Shown: positions 1 through 8,040, counted from the stretch's first letter. The stretch: DNA of 64,000 nt from Streptomyces canus (GCF_030815415.1 NZ_JAUSWW010000001.1:5394001-5458000), one strand, 5' to 3'. Numbers and translations are program-made. Notes: generated by a model not told the origin, from the letters alone.

Positions 1-23
1 CTGAACTCCGGAATGAGACTCCG

Positions 24-848
24 TTGAAGCTCAACATCCCCCAGATTCCCCGCCGCGACCGCAGCCGGCACTCGTCGGCGTTCTCGCACCGCCGTGGCCT
101 GGGCCGGCGTGCTCTGCTCGGCCGTGCCGCCGCCGTCACCGGCGTCGCCGCCGTCGCCGCCCTGCCCTTCTCCCGCTTCCTCTCCTCCGCACAGGCCGAC
201 CAGGACGGCACCATTCCGTCCCGTGTACGGGACGCCGTCAGTAGCGCCCAGGACCGTACCCGGCGCGTGCTGGCCGGCACGCGCTCCCACAACGGCTGGG
301 AGATGGAGACCGTCGCCGACGACGGCGGCACCGTCTACACCCGCCCCGTGCCTGGCACCCCGCTCAAGGGTGTCGCCGTCCGCATGGGCGACGTGGAGAC
401 CGTACTCGTCCACCTGGTCCGCCGGTTCCACTACGAGGTTGACCCCCTGCGCCGGGGTGACGTCACCGGCTGGCACGCCCCGTCGAAGGTCCGCAAGGGC
501 CGTGCGGAGTCCAACCTGGCGTCCGGCACGGCGGTGCGCGTCCGGCCGGGCTTCTACCCGGCGGGCGTACGCGGCGGCTTCTTCCCGCAGCAGGAGGTCG
601 TGATCCGCGACATCCTCGCCGAGCTCGACGGCATCGTCCGCTGGGGCGGCGACGACCGTACGCCCGACGAGTCGCTGTTCTCCATCGATGTGCGGCCCGG
701 CGACAAGCGGCTGGCCCAGGTCGCGGCGCGGATCCGCGGCTGGCGACTGGAGCCCGGCGCCGGGGCCGGCGCCCAGGTGAATGTGCTCTCCGGCAGCCGG
801 CGCAAGGCCGCCGAAGCTCTGGCACGGCGCCAGAGCACCACGGCGTAA
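24..848 (+). CDS. Tat-exported protein with degenerate M15 (VanY-like) peptidase domain
   Basis: 274 residues from a TTG start; no in-frame ATG lies upstream because the ATG at 13 runs into a stop after four codons. The N-terminus carries a twin-arginine signal (GRRALLGRA followed by a hydrophobic stretch to about residue 50), so export by Tat is likely. The mature part has the layout of an M15 D-Ala-D-Ala carboxypeptidase-like domain. SNLASGTAVRVRPG stands where the family has SNHASGTAxDxxPG, and a later WGGDDRTPDESLFSIDV stands where a DExH-type ligand is expected. All three zinc ligands appear replaced (H to L, D to R, H to L), so a non-catalytic wall-binding role is the likeliest inference. 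A strong terminator follows, so the gene is probably monocistronic. The family assignment is by motif memory only. Confidence 0.7.
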   Translation: MKLNIPQIPRRDRSRHSSAFSHRRGLGRRALLGRAAAVTGVAAVAALPFSRFLSSAQADQDGTIPSRVRDAVSSAQDRTRRVLAGTRSHNGWEMETVADDGGTVYTRPVPGTPLKGVAVRMGDVETVLVHLVRRFHYEVDPLRRGDVTGWHAPSKVRKGRAESNLASGTAVRVRPGFYPAGVRGGFFPQQEVVIRDILAELDGIVRWGGDDRTPDESLFSIDVRPGDKRLAQVAARIRGWRLEPGAGAGAQVNVLSGSRRKAAEALARRQSTTA

Positions 849-856
849 GCGATAGG

Positions 857-895
857 AAGCAGGGGCTCGCTGCCGACGGCAGCGAGCCCCTGCTT
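857..895. terminator. Perfect 18-bp stem terminator
   Basis: AAGCAGGGGCTCGCTGCC (857-874), a 3-nt loop, then its exact reverse complement (878-895). It lies 9 nt after the stop codon of the Tat-exported protein and has no long T-tract, as is usual for Streptomyces terminators. The gap on to 1088 holds nothing else I can recognise. Confidence 0.85.
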
Positions 896-1088
896 GGCGT
901 TCGCCAAGGCGCTGCGCGCCCCTCAGACCATCCGTGAGCCGCGCGCCTCCCTGTCTGGCCGAGCGGCGGCGGCGACGCTGAAAGGGCTGTTCAGCCGGCC
1001 TTCCTGCGTGAGCGATGCGTGAGCGGACGAACGTGGCAGCGACCGTGGGGGAACGGGGGTTTCGGCGTTCCCGGAGGCCTGCCGGCCG

Positions 1089-1715
1089 CTAGGGACCCCA
1101 CGGCGGCGGGCCGGTGCGGGTGGCCCAGGCGGCGAGGGCGGCCTCGTCGAAGAGGCGGATCCCGGTACCGGACGCGTACTGGGCCGCGGGCTTGGTGAAC
1201 ACGGACGTGGTGACGACGGCGGCGACCTGGGCGCCGTGGACGCTGTAGCAAGTGCCGCCGAACCGCTGGAGATCCGGGCTGCCCACCTTGGTGGTCGGGC
1301 CGTAGCGCTTGCACTGGATGACGACGCGACGCCCGTCCGGGGCATCGGCGACGACGTCGGCGCCCAGGTCCCCGGCGCCTCCCACGACCCGGACCCCGAG
1401 ACAGCCGTCGCGCTCGCAGAGGAACGCGACGGCGTGCTCGAACTCCCTTGAGCCCATGGCGTGGTAGCGCGCCACCTCCGTGGACCGCAGGGAGCGGACG
1501 CGATGGAGCTCCGCGGCCTGGCGGGCCCGGCGCTTGCCGAGTGCGAGGCCGCCGCCCACGAGGAGCAGGAGGATGAAGAAGGCGCCCGCGCCGTTGCCGT
1601 CGGCCCAGGCGAGGAGCGCCGCCGGGAGCAGGACGAGGGCGGCGACCGCGTAGAGGCAGCCCGCGACTCCGATCGGTTCGGACGGCCGGACGAGGTCGCG
1701 TGTGGGCGCGCGCAT
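1089..1715 (-). CDS. Membrane-anchored Mrr-like restriction endonuclease
   Basis: 208 residues. The ATG at 1715 is preceded by a GGGGGGA ribosome binding site. Two hydrophobic segments (about 15-36 and 43-60) form a hairpin anchor, leaving a C-terminal cytoplasmic domain from about residue 80. That domain contains a PD-(D/E)xK-type core: GDLGADVV with Asp120, then VVIQCKRYG with the QxK variant (Gln134, Lys136), which is the signature of Mrr_cat nucleases. Mrr proteins cut modified or foreign DNA. There is no methyltransferase or other restriction gene next to it, so it is a solitary, possibly type IV-like nuclease. The longer open frame upstream is antisense to the histidine kinase and is not coding. 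Confidence 0.85.
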   Translation of the reverse strand: MRAPTRDLVRPSEPIGVAGCLYAVAALVLLPAALLAWADGNGAGAFFILLLLVGGGLALGKRRARQAAELHRVRSLRSTEVARYHAMGSREFEHAVAFLCERDGCLGVRVVGGAGDLGADVVADAPDGRRVVIQCKRYGPTTKVGSPDLQRFGGTCYSVHGAQVAAVVTTSVFTKPAAQYASGTGIRLFDEAALAAWATRTGPPPWGP

Positions 1716-1922
1716 GGATCCCCCCAAGGTGTGCCAGGTGGAGAGATCTACCACTGGGGCGCGGGGTGAGTGACCGTTATGCCGGTGAACAGCCCGTTCC
1801 GGTGTTTTCGCATGCCCGGGGCGTGCGCCTCTCCGGCGCCCGGGGAGGGTGGAGCGGGCTCCACCCGAGCAGTGGAGCCCGCACCACCGTGTCCCGGCAC
1901 CCTGGTCATTTAGCCTGCCCCC

Positions 1923-3077
1923 ATGTGGAAGACCGTGCGGCGGGCCGCGCAGGCCACCGGCCACCTCCTGCTGGCCGCCGCCATGGCGTTCGGCATGTGG
2001 ATCTTCATCTGCGTGCTGCTGATCACCGCCATCGGCACGCTCGCGGTGGTCGGCGCCTGGCTGCTGCCCGAGACGTTGCTGCTCATACGACGGATCGCCG
2101 GGGCCAAGCGGCAGCTGACGGCCTCGTGGACGGGCGTGCGGATCCCCGAGGCGTACCAGCCGCTGACCGGGACCGTCCGGGAACGGTTCCGTACGGCCGT
2201 CAGGGACCCCGGCACGCTGACCGACTTCCGGTGGATGGTGGCGTACTACCTCTACGGCGCCCTGCTCTTCGTCGCGCTGCCGCTGTGGCCCGTCGGGCTC
2301 GTCGTCGACGGTGTGTGGAGCGGGCTGCTGCGCCGGGAGCCCGTCGTACTGCCGCTCATCGAGAAGGTCGCGGACCTGGAGGCCGACTGGTCGACGGCCC
2401 TGCTCAAGCCGTCCCCGAAGGCGCGGCTGACCCGCCGGGTCGAGGAGCTGGCCGCCACCCGCGCCGACGCCATCGCCGCGCACGGCGCCGAACTCCGCCG
2501 TATCGAGCGGGACCTGCACGACGGAGCCCAGGCCAACCTCGTCGCGCTGTCCCTGCGCATCGGGCTCGCCAAGCGGGCCTACGACCGTGACCCCGACACG
2601 GCCCGCAAGCTGCTGGACGAGGCCCAGGACCAGGCCGAGCAGGCGCTGACGGAGCTGCGCAACGTCGTGCGCGGCATCCACCCTCCGATCCTGACCGACC
2701 GGGGGCTCGTGGGCGCCGTGCGCGCGCTGGCCGCCGGCAGCGGGCTCCAGGTCGCCATCGACGACGGCGGGATGGACGAGGGCGTACGGGCGCCCGCCGC
2801 AGTCGAGGCCGCCGCCTACTTCGTGGTCGCCGAATCCCTCACCAACGCCGCCAAATACAGTGGCTCCCCCCGGGCCGACGTCAGGCTCGTACGCACGAAG
2901 CGCGGACTGCGGGTGCGGGTCAGTGATGTGGCGGGCGGCGGCGGTGCCGACGAGACCTCCGGTTCCGGACTGCTCGGCATGCGGCGCCGGGTCGCCGCGC
3001 TCGACGGGACCGTGGACGTGTCGAGCCCCGTCGGGGGGCCGACCGTGATCGAAGTGGAGCTGCCGTGCGTGTGGTGA
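1923..3077 (+). CDS. Two-component sensor histidine kinase (HisKA_3 type)
   Basis: 384 residues. Two N-terminal hydrophobic regions (about 14-37 and 105-130) form the membrane sensor. The dimerisation/phosphoacceptor helix has IERDLHDGAQANLVAL with His199 as the phosphorylation site. It is followed by a HATPase_c domain with the N-box (ESLTNAAKYSG) and the G-box (GSGLLGMRRRVAALDG). This is the NarX/DesK-like family that pairs with LuxR-type regulators. The next gene begins inside its last codons (13-nt overlap), so the two are translationally coupled. The ATG at 1923 has no obvious ribosome binding site, so the transcript may be leaderless or short-leadered. The signal sensed is unknown; the MMPL transporter remnant downstream suggests an old membrane-transport link. 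Confidence 0.92.
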   Translation: MWKTVRRAAQATGHLLLAAAMAFGMWIFICVLLITAIGTLAVVGAWLLPETLLLIRRIAGAKRQLTASWTGVRIPEAYQPLTGTVRERFRTAVRDPGTLTDFRWMVAYYLYGALLFVALPLWPVGLVVDGVWSGLLRREPVVLPLIEKVADLEADWSTALLKPSPKARLTRRVEELAATRADAIAAHGAELRRIERDLHDGAQANLVALSLRIGLAKRAYDRDPDTARKLLDEAQDQAEQALTELRNVVRGIHPPILTDRGLVGAVRALAAGSGLQVAIDDGGMDEGVRAPAAVEAAAYFVVAESLTNAAKYSGSPRADVRLVRTKRGLRVRVSDVAGGGGADETSGSGLLGMRRRVAALDGTVDVSSPVGGPTVIEVELPCVW

Positions 3078-3718
3078 TCGCCGAGGACAACGCCCTGCTG
3101 CGGGAGGGCCTCGTCCTGTTGCTGACCTCGGCCGGGCACGAGGTGGTGGCCGTCGTCGGCACCGGGCCCGAGGTCATGCCGGCCCTGCGGGAACAGCGGC
3201 CGGACGTGGCCGTCCTGGATGTGCGGATGCCGCCCGGTTTCCGCGACGAGGGGCTGCGGGCCGCGCTGGAGGCCCGCAAGGAGTTCCCCGGGCAGCCGGT
3301 GCTGGTGCTCTCGCAGTACGTCGAGGAGTCCTACGCCGCCGAGCTGCTGGGCGGCGGCACCAGCGGGGTCGGCTATCTGCTGAAGGACCGGGTGGGCCGG
3401 GTCGACGAGTTCCTCGACGCGCTGGAGCGGGTCGCGGGCGGGGGTACGGCCCTGGACCCCGAGGTCGTCACCGAGCTGCTGACCCGCCGCAAGAACACCC
3501 CGCTGGACTCCCTCACGCCGCGCGAGCGCGAGACCCTCGCGCTCATGGCGGAGGGCCACGACAACGCGACCATCGCCAAGACCCTGGTCGTCACCGAGCG
3601 CGCCGTCCACAAGCACATCGGCAACGTCTTCCTGAAGCTGGGCCTCCCGCCGAGCGACAGCGGCCACCGCAGGGTGCTGGCCGTGCTGGCGTACCTGGCG
3701 CACACACCTCAGGCATAG
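3065..3718 (+). CDS. LuxR-family response regulator
   Basis: 217 residues from GTG, overlapping the kinase gene by 13 nt. The receiver domain has the acidic pair (AEDN) and the phosphoacceptor Asp52 in VLDVRMP. The C-terminal LuxR helix-turn-helix (from LTPRERETLALMAEG through ERAVHKHIGNVFLKL) binds DNA. It is the cognate partner of the preceding kinase. The stop codon is followed almost immediately by an antisense MMPL transporter remnant, which may once have been its target. Confidence 0.93.
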   Translation: MRVVIAEDNALLREGLVLLLTSAGHEVVAVVGTGPEVMPALREQRPDVAVLDVRMPPGFRDEGLRAALEARKEFPGQPVLVLSQYVEESYAAELLGGGTSGVGYLLKDRVGRVDEFLDALERVAGGGTALDPEVVTELLTRRKNTPLDSLTPRERETLALMAEGHDNATIAKTLVVTERAVHKHIGNVFLKLGLPPSDSGHRRVLAVLAYLAHTPQA

Positions 3719-3732
3719 CGCTCGCTGTACGG

Positions 3733-4281
3733 CACCAGGCCCTGTGGCCCAGCAGGGCCAGGATCGCCGGGACGATCGCCATGCGGAGCACGAAGGCGTC
3801 GAAGAGGACCGCGATCGCCAGCCCGAAGACGATGCCCACCAGGAAGATCGGCATCATGCTCATGATCGGGCCGGTGGACTCCACGCCCAGCATCGCCGGC
3901 CGAGGGCTTGGTGGCCAGGGCGTCACGAGGTGGCTCTTGGAGGCGTCGGTCAGATCGTCGGCCGTGGCGCTGAAGGAGACCGTCGCGTACGCCGTCGTGC
4001 CGTCCTCGCTGACGGTCTTCGCCTGGAACGGGTCGACGGCGGAGGCCACTTGGGAGCCGTCGGCGGTGGAGGGGACGAGTCTCTCGACGGCCGCCCTGTT
4101 GTCGGCGCGATGAACACGATCCGGGCGCCCGCCCCGTCGGCCGCGGCCCCCGGGAAACGCTCCTCCATCAGGTCGAACGCCTTCTGGGACTCGATGCCGG
4201 GCATCGTGAAGCCCTCGTCGGCGGGGGTGGTTCGCCTTGGTGGCGGCGAAGCCGACGGCGCCCAGCACCGCCACCCACAAC
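3733..4281 (-). pseudogene. MMPL-family transporter remnant
   Basis: Three pieces in different reading frames add up to fragments of an RND-like MMPL transporter. At the N-terminal end is WVAVLGAVGFAATKA (the usual first membrane helix). Then, in another frame, come MPGIESQKAFDLMEERFPG and IVFIAPTTG. Then come DGTTAYATVSFSATADDLTD and a C-terminal region including MMPIFLVGIVFGLAIAVLFD and VLRMAIVPAILALLG. A full MMPL protein is about 700 residues or more; here under 190 codons remain, with frameshifts and large internal deletions. The 5' end runs straight into the ribA stop codon and the 3' end into the response-regulator stop, so both ends are lost. Confidence 0.88.
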
Positions 4282-4285
4282 AGGC

Positions 4286-4927
4286 TCAGCCGACGCTGAG
4301 CTCCGTCAACTCGCCCAGCGGCAGCGTGTGCTGGGTCTGGAGGACCTTCGCACGCAGGTAACGGACGTTGTGGGCGGTGGTGAAGACCCCGGTCGGCACC
4401 CGGTCGTGGACGTCGATGCCGAGGTCGCGCAACTGGCCCGCCTTGTCGGGGTTGTTGGAGAGGAGGTCCAGCGAGCCGATCCCCAGGGACCGCAGCATCT
4501 GCGCGGCCGCCGTGTAGTCGCGGTCGTCCTCGGGCAGGCCCAGCGCGGTGTTGGCGGCGTAGGTGTCCAGACCCTGGTCCTGGAGGGCGTACGCGTCGAG
4601 CTTGTTGTAGAGGCCGATGCCGCGGCCCTCCTGGCGCAGGTAGAGCAGGACGCCGCCGCGCTCGGCTATCCGCTCGACCGCCTCGCGCAGTTGCGGGCCG
4701 CAGTCGCAGCGGGCGGAGCCGAAGACATCACCGGTGAGGCACTCGGAGTGCAGCCGCACCAGCGGGACGGTGCCGGGAGCCGGGTCGCCGAGGACGACCG
4801 CCACGTGCTCCTGGCCGTCGGCCAGCCCGTGGAAGGTGACCAGCTCGGAGTCGACGCTGTAACCGTCCCCGAAGCGGAGCGGCACGCGGACACGGGAGCG
4901 CTGGGTTGCGGCGGGGATGTCGGTCAT
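4286..4927 (-). CDS. ribA: GTP cyclohydrolase II
   Basis: 213 residues from the ATG at 4927, which has GGAG 9 nt upstream. An alternative ATG at 4951 abuts the operator and is less likely. RibA opens GTP to 2,5-diamino-6-ribosylamino-pyrimidinone 5'-phosphate, the first step of riboflavin synthesis. The zinc site C-x10-C-x-C (Cys63, Cys74, Cys76 in ECLTGDVFGSARCDCG) and the GTP/catalytic stretch YLRQEGRGIGLYNKLDAYALQ are intact. It is a stand-alone RibA without the RibB (DHBP synthase) domain found in bifunctional housekeeping enzymes. With the divergent MarR and RibD-like genes it forms a small island encoding the first steps of the pathway. Its promoter region carries two TTCAAATTTGAA-like boxes. 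Confidence 0.95.
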   Translation of the reverse strand: MTDIPAATQRSRVRVPLRFGDGYSVDSELVTFHGLADGQEHVAVVLGDPAPGTVPLVRLHSECLTGDVFGSARCDCGPQLREAVERIAERGGVLLYLRQEGRGIGLYNKLDAYALQDQGLDTYAANTALGLPEDDRDYTAAAQMLRSLGIGSLDLLSNNPDKAGQLRDLGIDVHDRVPTGVFTTAHNVRYLRAKVLQTQHTLPLGELTELSVG

Positions 4928-4953
4928 GCGGGTACTCCGGTCCTCAGGCATAT

Positions 4954-4973
4954 CTGCTTCAGATTTGAAGCAG
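4954..4973. promoter_or_regulatory. Putative MarR operator upstream of ribA
   Basis: Perfect inverted repeat CTGCTTCA-GATT-TGAAGCAG, with the 12-bp core TTCAGATTTGAA at 4958-4969. It sits 26 nt upstream of the ribA start, where binding would block transcription. The same core recurs at 5002-5013 and 5567-5578. Confidence 0.75.
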
Positions 4974-4999
4974 GTCTACGGTTCGAGACCCTACCCCAT

Positions 5000-5015
5000 G
5001 TTTTAAATTTGAAGC
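5000..5015. promoter_or_regulatory. Second putative MarR operator
   Basis: TTTAAATTTGAA core (5002-5013), one mismatch from the consensus palindrome TTCAAATTTGAA. It lies between the MarR stop codon and ribA, about 44 bp from the first box. Confidence 0.6.
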
Positions 5016-5034
5016 AACAGGTGTATGGCGCTCG

Positions 5035-5547
5035 TCACGAACAGGAAGGGGAGGACCGTCGCCGCCACGGGACGTCCTCGGGTGCGGTGCCCTCGTCCCC
5101 CTGGAACCCGTCGGCGACGCTCGCGCAGATCTCCTCCAGCTGTCCGACCTGCTCCTCGGTGAGCCGGTCGAACAGGGCGGCGCGTACCGTCTCCACATGC
5201 CCCGGCGCCGCCCGCTCCAGCACCGCCAAGCCCTCCGTGGTCAGTACGGCGATGCTGCCGCGCTTGTCCCACCGGCAGCTCTCGCGTCCGACCAGCCCGT
5301 CCTTCTCCAGCCGCGTCACGGCGTACGTCAGCCGGGGCCGCGTGATCTTCAATTTTTCGGCGAGGTCGGTCATGCGCATCCGCCGCTCCGGCGCCTCGGA
5401 GAGATTGGCGAGGATGGAGTAATAGAGGTGGGGCATGCCGGCGTCCTGCTGGAGCTGCCGGTCGAGCGCGTCCTCGAGGAGGTGCGACGCGGCGAGGTAC
5501 GCGCGCCATGCGCGCTGCTCCTTGGGAGTGAGCCAGCGAGTCGTCAT
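5035..5547 (-). CDS. MarR-family repressor of the riboflavin island
   Basis: 170 residues from the ATG at 5547 (MTTRWLTPKEQ); a slightly longer form starting at 5571 would overlap the operator. It is a winged-helix MarR protein, with the recognition region LSEAPERRMRMTDLAEKLKI then RPRLTYAVTRLEKDGLV and the wing VGRESCRWDKRGSIAVLT. It lies between ribA (same strand, downstream) and the divergently transcribed RibD-like gene. Near-identical palindromes occur in front of all three genes. The simplest reading is an autoregulated repressor of the island whose ligand is a pathway intermediate, a flavin or a related small molecule. Function is inferred from context. Confidence 0.85.
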   Translation of the reverse strand: MTTRWLTPKEQRAWRAYLAASHLLEDALDRQLQQDAGMPHLYYSILANLSEAPERRMRMTDLAEKLKITRPRLTYAVTRLEKDGLVGRESCRWDKRGSIAVLTTEGLAVLERAAPGHVETVRAALFDRLTEEQVGQLEEICASVADGFQGDEGTAPEDVPWRRRSSPSCS

Positions 5548-5564
5548 GCCACCAGTGTAGGTTT

Positions 5565-5580
5565 GTTTCAAACTTGAACC
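5565..5580. promoter_or_regulatory. Putative MarR operator in the marR/ribD-like divergent promoter
   Basis: TTCAAACTTGAA (5567-5578), arms TTCAA/TTGAA, 20 bp upstream of the marR start and 39 bp upstream of the RibD-like start. One bound dimer could control both divergent genes. Confidence 0.7.
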
Positions 5581-5616
5581 AAGCCCCGCCCGTCACCGTG
5601 AGAGGGACCGCACCCG

Positions 5617-6732
5617 ATGTCTCACCCGTACGTCCTCCTCTCCGCGGCCGTCTCCCTCGACGGCTACCTGGACGACACCGGCCCCGACCGCCTGCTCCTC
5701 TCCAGCCCGGCCGACTTCGACCGTGTCGACGAGGTCCGCGCGTCGGTCGACGCGATCCTCGTCGGCGCCGGCACGATCCGCGCCGACAACCCCCGTCTGC
5801 TCGTCAACTCCCCCGAGCGGCGCGCGGCCCGTGTGGCGGCGGGCAAGCCGGAGTACCCCCTCAAGGTCACGGTCAGCGGCTCGGGCGACCTGGACCCCGA
5901 CGCGAAGTTCTGGCACACCGGCGGCGACAAGGTCGTCTATACGACGGACAAGGGCGCGGAGCGGGCCCGTGCGGCGGGTCTGGCGGCCGATGTGGTCTCC
6001 CTGGGCGCCGACCTGGACTGGCCCGGCCTCCTGGCGGACCTGTGGGCCCGGGGGGTGCGGCGCCTCATGGTCGAGGGCGGCGGCAAGATCCACACCCAGC
6101 TCCTCCAGCAGGGCCTGGCGGACGAGCTCCAACTGGTCCTGGCCCCCCTCTTCGTCGGCGACGCGACCGCCCCCCGCCTCTTCGGCCCCGGCGCCTACCA
6201 GGGCGGACGCCTGCGGCTGGTCGAGTCCCGGCAGATCGAGGACGTCGTCCTCATGCGCTACGAGCCCACCGCGCCCGGCGCCCCCGCCGCCGACCGCCAC
6301 TGGCTCCGCCTCGCCTGCGACCTGGCCGCCCTGTGCCCGCCGTCCCGGACCGCGTTCAGCGTGGGCGCGGTGGTGGTCGCCGCCGACGGCACGGAACTCG
6401 CGCGCGGGCACTCCAGGGAGGGGGGCGACCCCGTGGTCCACGCGGAGGAGGCGGCGCTGGCGAAGATCGACGCGGGGGATCCGAGGCTGGCCTCGGCGAC
6501 GGTGTACTCCAGCCTGGAACCGTGCGCGCAGCGAGCCTCGCGCCCGGCGCCCTGCGCCCGGCTGATCCTGGACGCCGGGGTGCGACGGGTGGTGACGGCC
6601 TGGCGGGAGCCCGACACCTTCGTGGAAGGGGCCGACGGGAGTGGGCTCCTGGCGGCGGCCGGGGTGTCCGTCGTGGTGCTGCCGGAGTTCGAGGAGCAGG
6701 CCAAGAGGCCGAATCTTCCTCTGCTGGGGTGA
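5617..6732 (+). CDS. RibD-like bifunctional reductase-deaminase with reversed domain order
   Basis: 371 residues from an ATG with GAGAGGGA upstream. Residues 1 to about 215 are a RibD_C/dihydrofolate-reductase-like domain (AAVSLDGYLDD, VGAGTIRADNP, RLMVEGGGKIHTQLL). Residues about 235-371 are a CDA-like deaminase with the zinc motif HAE (His275, Glu277) and PC...C (Cys303, Cys313 in EPCAQRASRPAPC). Canonical RibD has deaminase first and reductase second; here the order is reversed. The two activities would convert the RibA product to 5-amino-6-ribitylamino-uracil phosphate, so this gene and ribA encode consecutive steps. No ribB, ribE or ribH lies nearby, so the product may feed housekeeping riboflavin synthesis or another pyrimidine-derived metabolite. 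Confidence 0.88.
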   Translation: MSHPYVLLSAAVSLDGYLDDTGPDRLLLSSPADFDRVDEVRASVDAILVGAGTIRADNPRLLVNSPERRAARVAAGKPEYPLKVTVSGSGDLDPDAKFWHTGGDKVVYTTDKGAERARAAGLAADVVSLGADLDWPGLLADLWARGVRRLMVEGGGKIHTQLLQQGLADELQLVLAPLFVGDATAPRLFGPGAYQGGRLRLVESRQIEDVVLMRYEPTAPGAPAADRHWLRLACDLAALCPPSRTAFSVGAVVVAADGTELARGHSREGGDPVVHAEEAALAKIDAGDPRLASATVYSSLEPCAQRASRPAPCARLILDAGVRRVVTAWREPDTFVEGADGSGLLAAAGVSVVVLPEFEEQAKRPNLPLLG

Positions 6733-6816
6733 GCCTCACCCGCTCGGACGCCGGGTGACGGACCGATCAGCCCAACATCTCCTGCGCGCCGCTCCCCGCA
6801 GGGTGACGCTGCCACC

Positions 6817-8040
6817 ATGAGGTCAGCCCGATTCCGTGCCGCCGTCGCGCTTCTGCTCGCCCCCCTTCTCGCCACCGCCTGTGCGACCACCGACGCCGGT
6901 ACCCGCACCATGGCCCGTGCGCTGCCCCCCGACGCGGCGTTCACGCACCCCGGAGTGCTGGTGAGCGACGCCCAGCTGGACGCCGTACGGGAGAAGGTCA
7001 CCGCGGGGAAGCAGCCGTGGCTGAAGGCGTACCTCGACATGAGGGACAGCAAGTACGGGGCGTACAAGTACCGGGCCGAGCCGTACGCGAGCGTGGACTG
7101 TCCCGGTGGGGAGCGCGCCGACCGGCCCGCGCACGGGTGCGTCGAGGAGCGTGAGGACGCGATCGCCGCCTATACGCAGGCGCTCCTCTTCCGCGTCACC
7201 GGCAAGCAGCGGCATGCCGTCAAGGCGCGGGAGATCATGGACGCCTGGTCGGCGAGGATGCGGAAGCACACCGAGGAGGACGCCGGGCTGCAGACCGGGT
7301 GGGCCGGGGCGACCTGGGCGCGGGCCGCGGAGATCGTGCGGCACAGCGCGGGCGCGGGGTGGCCGCAGGACCGGGTCGCGCGGTTCCAGGCGATGCTGCG
7401 GACCGCGTATCTGCCCGCCGTCACCCGCAAGATCCCCGACTACAACGGCAACTGGGACCTCGTCATGACCGACGCGGCCATCGGCATGGCCGTCTTCCTC
7501 GACGACCACCAAGCCTTCGACCACGCGCTCCAGCGGTTCCGGGAGCGTGTCCCCGCCTACTTCTACCTGGAGAAGGACGGGCGGGTGCCGCTCACCCCGG
7601 CCGGATCCGGGGTGAACACGCCGACGAAACTGACGACGTACTGGTTCGGGCAGAAGACGTACCAGGACGGCGTCTCCCAGGAGACCTGCCGCAACTTCAA
7701 GCACGTCGGCTACTCCATCGCCGCCACCGCCCACATCGCCGAGACCGCCTGGCACCAGGGCGTCGACCTGTACGGCGAGGTCAAGGACCGGCTCAAGTCG
7801 GCGCTCGCCTTCCACGCCCGGTACCAGTCCGGTGAGCCAGCGCCCGCGTGGCTGTGTGGCGGGAAGGTGGACCGGAACATGGGCCCCGACCTGGAGGTCG
7901 CCCTCAACCACTTGGAGAACCGCCTCGACGTCTCCGTCCCGGCCGCCCACCGGCTCGCCGAGAAGACCCGGCCTGCCGGTACCGACAATCTGTTCGTGTC
8001 CTGGGAGACCCTGACCCACGCGGGCAATCCCGGCAGCTGA
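6817..8040 (+). CDS. Alginate-lyase-like lipoprotein
   Basis: 407 residues. A signal peptide ends in the lipobox LATAC (Cys22), so the protein is anchored outside the membrane. The rest matches the alginate lyase (alpha/alpha toroid) family: repeated helices with TQALLFRVTGKQRH, the conserved DYNGNWDLVMTDAAIG segment (the NxNW signature of this clan), and QETCRNFKHVGYSIAATAHIAE, where Arg, His and Tyr are in the usual catalytic positions. The likely role is cleavage of an acidic polysaccharide by beta-elimination; the substrate cannot be told from sequence. The nearest neighbours (RibD-like, tRNA) are unrelated, so it appears to be a single-gene unit. Confidence 0.85.
   Translation: MRSARFRAAVALLLAPLLATACATTDAGTRTMARALPPDAAFTHPGVLVSDAQLDAVREKVTAGKQPWLKAYLDMRDSKYGAYKYRAEPYASVDCPGGERADRPAHGCVEEREDAIAAYTQALLFRVTGKQRHAVKAREIMDAWSARMRKHTEEDAGLQTGWAGATWARAAEIVRHSAGAGWPQDRVARFQAMLRTAYLPAVTRKIPDYNGNWDLVMTDAAIGMAVFLDDHQAFDHALQRFRERVPAYFYLEKDGRVPLTPAGSGVNTPTKLTTYWFGQKTYQDGVSQETCRNFKHVGYSIAATAHIAETAWHQGVDLYGEVKDRLKSALAFHARYQSGEPAPAWLCGGKVDRNMGPDLEVALNHLENRLDVSVPAAHRLAEKTRPAGTDNLFVSWETLTHAGNPGS

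Noticed and set aside
1716..2681. Upstream extension of the Mrr frame to 2681
   Set aside because: It is antisense to the histidine kinase. The ATG at 1715 with its GGGGGGA site is the real start.
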